From positions 39,146 to 103,145 of the forward strand of contig JAUZSP010000005.1 in the NCBI GenBank assembly GCA_030949385.1: a stretch of 64,000 bases of DNA, read 5' to 3'. The position numbers and the translations under genes were made by a program. Of the stretch, positions 56,613 to 64,000 are shown in pieces. Each line of letters begins with the position of its first letter. Position 1 is the stretch's first letter. This DNA is from Gammaproteobacteria bacterium. Lineage in GTDB: Bacteria; Pseudomonadota; Gammaproteobacteria; JAUZRS01. The notes under the pieces are model-generated. The model ran no database searches. It had not been told where the DNA came from and worked only from the letters and a program-made list of their open reading frames with translations.

Positions 56613-57956
56613 CTAAATTTTAGCGCCCTTTATTAAAACCCCACTACGTCTCACCTCATCAACTAACGAATTTATGTCTTCAACAGCTTTATCAATCACC
56701 TCCCCCATCACCTTACTATCAACAAGCATCTCTTCATCGTTTTCACCAAAATCTTTAAAATCAACACGATCATTACCTTCAACCCCTCTAACACCACCAT
56801 CGCTAGTCAACCATAAACAACCTTTTTTGTCGGCATCGTAAGAAATTTCTTTTGGAAAAATGTCACTAAAATTTTTTCCTTTTGATCGACAAACAAATGT
56901 TTCATTTACACTCCCTTCAACCCTCTTTCCATCACTACTTTCAGACAAACACAGCCCATAGTATACTTTATCCCAAATCTCCACATGCAATCTCATATGC
57001 AATGAACCACTTGCACCATCAACTTCTCCCAAGTCACAAAATACTCCAAACACTTTGTTTCTATATTTATAGTAACCTTCAACACTATCATCAAAACTTT
57101 TCCTACACTTAGGTGAATGTGACTCTATAAAATAGTGATCAAATTTAACACTATTTTTTCCATTAAGCTTCTTTAGAAGAGAAGACCAAAACTTTTTTTG
57201 AACAGCAACCTTAGCTTCATTCAAAACTTTACCTATCTCAATAGCAGCTTTCAAAGCTTCACTACCTTTAGAAATCTTTTTCAGCACTTTCACATCCAGC
57301 CCTCCATTTATCCCAACGAGTTTTTCAACTAAGATTTTATACTGAATCAACGCCTCTCTAAGCACACTTTTTTCAGCTGAAATTTGGATACACTTTGAGA
57401 TCCAATTTAAAATATTTTCGGAAAAGCAAATTTGCTCATAATCAACTTTTTTCTCGCCCTTAACATAGCTGTTTTCACTAGCCTCTTTTCCATCAAGCGT
57501 CAAATAAAACAACTTTGGCTTTTGACTTCTTCCCGCTCTACTCTCCAATGTCTGGTAATAATCATACAACTGACGATTTTGGTCTTTCGCATCAATCTTA
57601 AGCTCAATACCAATCACTGCGCTATCCGTCTCAAGAGTGAAGTCTATTCTCCTATCTTTCACTGAGTTTTCAGTGCGATCTTCTCTCTTCGGGTTTCGTG
57701 CCGTTTCATAGTCCTTACAATCAAGAACAATTCTTGCAAACTCAGTTAAAAACACATTACCTTGACCATGCCTTCCTCTAGGGTTAAGCAGCTCATAGAT
57801 AAACCGAGAGTGTGTTCTAACCTCATCACGCCCCACCTTCAAAATAGAGAAAATATTGAAATTCTCACCTTGCTTGTTGGCATGTTCTTCATGACATTGA
57901 ATTACCTGTGTTACCTGATCCAATAAAGACTGACAAGCGTGAATATCATCACTCAT
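56613..57956 (-). CDS. PD-(D/E)XK nuclease family protein
   Basis: A 447-residue protein. The N-terminal region has 'RTHSRFIYELLNPRGRHGQG' and the nuclease core 'RRIDFTLE ... IGIELKIDAKDQNRQLYDYY', i.e. D and E-x-K in the PD-(D/E)XK_4 arrangement. The long C-terminal part ('KKFWSSLLKKLNGKNSVKF') is of unknown role. Base composition is clearly more AT-rich than the core genes, pointing to transfer. It is 8 bases from the HI0074 remnant, so the region looks like a defence island. Confidence 0.8.
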   Translation of the reverse strand: MSDDIHACQSLLDQVTQVIQCHEEHANKQGENFNIFSILKVGRDEVRTHSRFIYELLNPRGRHGQGNVFLTEFARIVLDCKDYETARNPKREDRTENSVKDRRIDFTLETDSAVIGIELKIDAKDQNRQLYDYYQTLESRAGRSQKPKLFYLTLDGKEASENSYVKGEKKVDYEQICFSENILNWISKCIQISAEKSVLREALIQYKILVEKLVGINGGLDVKVLKKISKGSEALKAAIEIGKVLNEAKVAVQKKFWSSLLKKLNGKNSVKFDHYFIESHSPKCRKSFDDSVEGYYKYRNKVFGVFCDLGEVDGASGSLHMRLHVEIWDKVYYGLCLSESSDGKRVEGSVNETFVCRSKGKNFSDIFPKEISYDADKKGCLWLTSDGGVRGVEGNDRVDFKDFGENDEEMLVDSKVMGEVIDKAVEDINSLVDEVRRSGVLIKGAKI

Positions 57957-58035
57957 ATTTTTCCCTTATAAAATACTACACATCATAACAAGGCAACAAA
58001 ATTTTGTTGCCCTCCATAATTCATACAAAACAAGC

Positions 58036-58064
58036 AAAAAAACTCCCCGACAAAGCGAGGAGTT
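58036..58064 (-). terminator. rho-independent terminator downstream of thiC
   Basis: Minus-strand stem AACTCCTCG/CGGGGAGTT with one mismatch and a six-base loop, followed by seven T. It ends the transcript of the first thiC copy. Confidence 0.8.
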
Positions 58065-58069
58065 AATTA

Positions 58070-61605
<3,536 letters not shown>

Positions 61606-61854
61606 AAGATATAAAACACCCGCTAAATTAATAGCAGAACACAGAGCTGCAATTTCAGCTTAAGCGATTATGCACTTATTGGTTGAATCCAAGCCTGAAT
61701 TTCTCTGCCCACCTTTGCTGATGCTGCTCTTCAACAAAGGTGAGCCAGATTTTTTAGGTCGGGGCAAGGCAGCTCTGTCATGGGAAATAAGCTTATATCA
61801 GAATCAGGTGATTATTCAACCCATTCCTGAATGGGGAGGGCTGAGTCGCTACAT
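61606..61854. other. gap between the IS element and the dcm gene
   Basis: No convincing gene. A 90-codon plus-strand frame from 61670 overlaps the dcm 3' end and shows no family resemblance. No thiC sequence, tRNA or clear promoter was seen. Confidence 0.5.
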
Positions 61855-62931
61855 TCAATCAAACAATCTCAACTGCCCAGAACCCGCACTCACTTTCTCA
61901 AGACTGTTTAATAACGCAATCAATCGCCGTCCCATTGCATGAGCCAAATTAACCGGCACCGCATTGCCGATTTGTTTGTACTGACTGCTCACCGAACCAG
62001 CAAACTGCCACTCATCTGGAAAAGTCTGAATCCGTGCATACTCTCGCACAGTTAAAGGCCGCGTCTCTTCGGGGTGGCAGCGTTCGGTCTGTTTTTGCGC
62101 GGGTGAGCAAGTCAAGGTAAGGCTGGGAGAATCGTAAGAGAGTCTTCTCGCCATGCCCGTTTTACCTCCCCCCATAAAATAACTCTTCTGCATATACTCG
62201 CGTTGTATTTCATCGGGTAAATCAACCCAACAACCACCAGGAGGCACCAAGGAGAGTACGGCTTTTTTTCGCTCAGGATAAAGTTGTCCTTCAGATTTCG
62301 GACAATCTTGATCGTATAATTCACCCTTTTTTAAAGCCTCTTTCAGCGTTAGCACATGCCTGTAAGGTTCCGGCCAACTGAATTCAGCGTCCTGCAGAAG
62401 ATCATTGCGGATGCAGACTAAAAAGAGCCGCTCCCGCTTCTGTGGAACACGGTAAAAAATCGCTTTCAGAACTTTGGGTTCAATCAGTGTGTAACCCAAC
62501 TCTTGAATGGTGGATTTAATCACCGCCAAGGTCTTACCACCGTCGTGAGTTAACAAACCTCGAACGTTTTCGCCTAAAAAAACCTTTGGCCTAATCTCGT
62601 TAATGGCTCTAGCAAACTGAAAAAATAGGGTTCCACGAGTGTCATTAAAGCCGCGCTTATCACCCGCATAAGAAAATGCCTGACAAGGAAAGCCACCCGA
62701 AATAAAATCAATATTCTGATACCGAGTGAAGTCAATATCAACCACATCACCTTCAATCACATTCCAATCGGGTCTGTTTTTTCTTAAGGTGGCACACGCA
62801 TGTTTGTCTATTTCATTAAGGACAACGGCCTGAAAACCTGCTTTTTCCAACCCAATGGCCAAGCCGCCTGCACCCGCAAACAGCTCAATGGAACGATAAG
62901 CCCGCAGTGGTGCAACCTTCTCCTCTTGCTG
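61855..62931 (-). CDS. C5-cytosine DNA methyltransferase (Dcm type)
   Basis: The catalytic body carries motif I ('SIELFAGAGGLAIGLEKAGF'), motif IV 'GGFPCQAFSYAGDKRGF' with the catalytic Cys, motif VI 'ENVRGLL', motif VIII 'RVPQKRERLFL' and motif X ('QIGNAVPVNLAHAMG'). Motif I lies before any ATG, GTG or TTG in the frame: upstream is only QQEEKVAPLRAYR back to an in-frame TAG at 62932-62934. The gene is therefore either started at a rare codon (CTG is the only candidate, 12 bases after GAGGAG) or was one gene with the HTH frame upstream. Recognition site unknown; no endonuclease homologue identified. Confidence 0.85.
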   Translation of the reverse strand, partial: QQEEKVAPLRAYRSIELFAGAGGLAIGLEKAGFQAVVLNEIDKHACATLRKNRPDWNVIEGDVVDIDFTRYQNIDFISGGFPCQAFSYAGDKRGFNDTRGTLFFQFARAINEIRPKVFLGENVRGLLTHDGGKTLAVIKSTIQELGYTLIEPKVLKAIFYRVPQKRERLFLVCIRNDLLQDAEFSWPEPYRHVLTLKEALKKGELYDQDCPKSEGQLYPERKKAVLSLVPPGGCWVDLPDEIQREYMQKSYFMGGGKTGMARRLSYDSPSLTLTCSPAQKQTERCHPEETRPLTVREYARIQTFPDEWQFAGSVSSQYKQIGNAVPVNLAHAMGRRLIALLNSLEKVSAGSGQLRLFD

Positions 62932-63138
62932 CTATTTTGATTCAAGCATGGCTTTAATTTGAGGGAAATGTGATAATTTTTTTAAAGAGTATGTTCCATT
63001 TTTAAGTGGCTTTATTTTTCCTGCCACTTTCCAACTATCTACTGTTCTTTTAGAAACAGAGAGAATATCAGCCAACAGATTATCTGTAACAGCAGCCCTA
63101 GACATTGAAATCACCAAATCCAGCATCCAACTCATCAA
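62932..63138 (-). CDS. small HTH protein directly in frame with the methyltransferase
   Basis: A 68-residue product with a MerR/excisionase-like helix-turn-helix ('DNLLADILSVSKRTVDSWKVAGKIKPL'). It ends at TAG and the same frame continues straight into the Dcm sequence. C5 methyltransferases with an N-terminal HTH that self-regulate are known, so this may be the separated N-terminal domain of the enzyme. Confidence 0.7.
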   Translation of the reverse strand: MMSWMLDLVISMSRAAVTDNLLADILSVSKRTVDSWKVAGKIKPLKNGTYSLKKLSHFPQIKAMLESK

Positions 63139-63200
63139 GCTTTTTATTAGTTATAGCTAATAAACTAGAGCTAATCCGTCTCTTTTCTGTCACAGGAAAA

Positions 63201-63938
63201 TCACCCACAAGTTTTTATTATAGATCCTAGAAGCGCTTTATTTCTTGCCTTTCTACCAGCTCGATAATTTGGGTGGTATGTACGAAACCCACATATATCA
63301 GGGAAATCATTAAAAATGATTTTAGTAAGTTGTCTTTTGGTATAACCACTATGAATTTTCGAGAAATCACAGCCACCCATCCTCTCTTTTATCAATCTAT
63401 CTCTAGTCGGTCCTGAGCTAAAAATAATAATATTAGGCCTTAATATCTCAACTTCTTTTCTAAAAACATCGAAATAAGATTCTTCCATAGCTTCAATTTC
63501 ATCAGTATGCCGCCCTCTATGAATCTGACCTATTTTTGACACATTATTCCAAATACAAGAAACTTTTTTACCCTTTCCTCCAAAATGAGACTTCAATTCA
63601 GAACTAAAAAAATTAAAATTAGACTTATTCCAGAATGGTCTTCTATACTTTTTCTTCATCCGCCCAACATAATGATAAGGGTATTTAAAATCATCATAAA
63701 AATATGCAAAATAATCATCCATCAAAAAGTCCACTGATTTAGAAGAGCTGCTATCAAAATCACCATTCCAGCCATCAGTCTCTTGACCAACAATCATCAC
63801 TTTTACATCTGCTTTTTCATAATCACCCCTTACTTTAATTAAAAGTGGGTGAGCTGGCGTTACTCCGACAATCTTACTTGCTTCCACCTTTAAGTCAGGC
63901 CATTTATCTTCATAAAGTTTTGCCAATTTTTTATTCAC
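63201..63938 (-). CDS. uracil-DNA-glycosylase-fold-like protein, function unknown
   Basis: A product of about 246 residues. It has 'VMIVGQETDGW' at the position of the UDG motif 'G-Q-(D/E)-P' and 'RTYHPNYRAG' resembling the C-terminal H-P-S motif. Between them lies 'IIFSSGPTRDRL'. Resemblance to the UDG superfamily is inferred. GTG 63938 is chosen because AGGGGTG precedes it; a longer frame to 63968 would begin inside a terminator hairpin. AT-rich, next to the HTH/Dcm genes, so possibly part of the same modification or defence locus. Confidence 0.6.
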   Translation of the reverse strand: MNKKLAKLYEDKWPDLKVEASKIVGVTPAHPLLIKVRGDYEKADVKVMIVGQETDGWNGDFDSSSSKSVDFLMDDYFAYFYDDFKYPYHYVGRMKKKYRRPFWNKSNFNFFSSELKSHFGGKGKKVSCIWNNVSKIGQIHRGRHTDEIEAMEESYFDVFRKEVEILRPNIIIFSSGPTRDRLIKERMGGCDFSKIHSGYTKRQLTKIIFNDFPDICGFRTYHPNYRAGRKARNKALLGSIIKTCG

Positions 63939-63956
63939 ATTCACCCCTAAAAAATT

Positions 63957-63981
63957 AAAAAAACGCACTCAAAAAAGTGCG
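63957..63981 (-). terminator. rho-independent terminator of a gene beyond the right edge
   Basis: Minus strand: CGCACT-loop-AGTGCG stem followed by seven T. It terminates transcription arriving from outside the window and separates it from the UDG-like gene. Confidence 0.75.
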
Positions 63982-64000
63982 CCTCTAAGAAAGACCTACA

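Noticed and set aside
61670..61942. 90-codon plus-strand frame next to the IS element
   Set aside because: It overlaps the dcm 3' end, lacks a ribosome-binding site and resembles no family.

Overview
The window reads as chromosome of a sulfur-oxidising, probably autotrophic gammaproteobacterium. The markers are a sulfur-globule protein (47638-48216), a CbbY-type phosphatase next to hemL, a TauE/SafE-type exporter, many c-type heme proteins, and standard gammaproteobacterial genes (rlmKL, dinG, clpB, creA, an Aas-type acyltransferase). This placement is inferred from gene content; no rRNA or tRNA gene was seen.

Layout. 1-1651: start of a very repetitive multiheme cytochrome c that runs off the left edge. 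1936-2699: two small envelope genes. 2877-4712: secreted trypsin-like protease. 4722-16380: twelve genes on the minus strand, most of them overlapping, encoding a triheme HzsA-like lipoprotein, a CX4CH lipoprotein, three outer-membrane beta-barrels, several periplasmic TPR proteins and short accessory proteins. This is the best candidate for a poorly described system and resembles the outer-envelope part of Glt-type machineries. 16613-23909: galE, a coiled-coil membrane protein, MAPEG, creA, an orphan adenine methyltransferase and a frameshifted GGDEF/EAL gene. 24086-27495: a frameshifted response regulator-TPR gene, its histidine kinase and a HIT-like protein. 27643-36273: housekeeping and unusual pairs (DUF2892, rlmKL, CarS-like, phosphoesterase, IscA-like plus ATP-grasp, holin-like, dinG). 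36323-45599: surface polysaccharide genes (deacetylase, O-antigen ligase fused to a glycosyltransferase, nucleotidyltransferase, CDP-glycerol transferase-like), an XRE regulator with a perfect palindrome, and a frameshifted Aas-type gene. 45755-49398: two paralogous 44-residue membrane proteins with matching promoters, a voltage-gated sodium channel, a Rieske protein, the sulfur-globule protein and a catalase-like lipoprotein. 49593-55687: clpB with a heat-shock-type promoter, hemL, DUF4389, cbbY and TauE. 55764-64000: an accessory, partly AT-rich region with a toxin-antitoxin pair, a PD-(D/E)XK nuclease, two broken tandem thiC copies beside an IS4-type element, an HTH/Dcm methyltransferase split by an in-frame amber codon, and a UDG-like protein.

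Caution. Four genes are broken by single-base changes in homopolymer runs (C5 at 22078, A5 at 24458, A7 near 43766, T5 near 59292). Either the assembly carries homopolymer errors or the genome is accumulating pseudogenes. Raw reads would decide.
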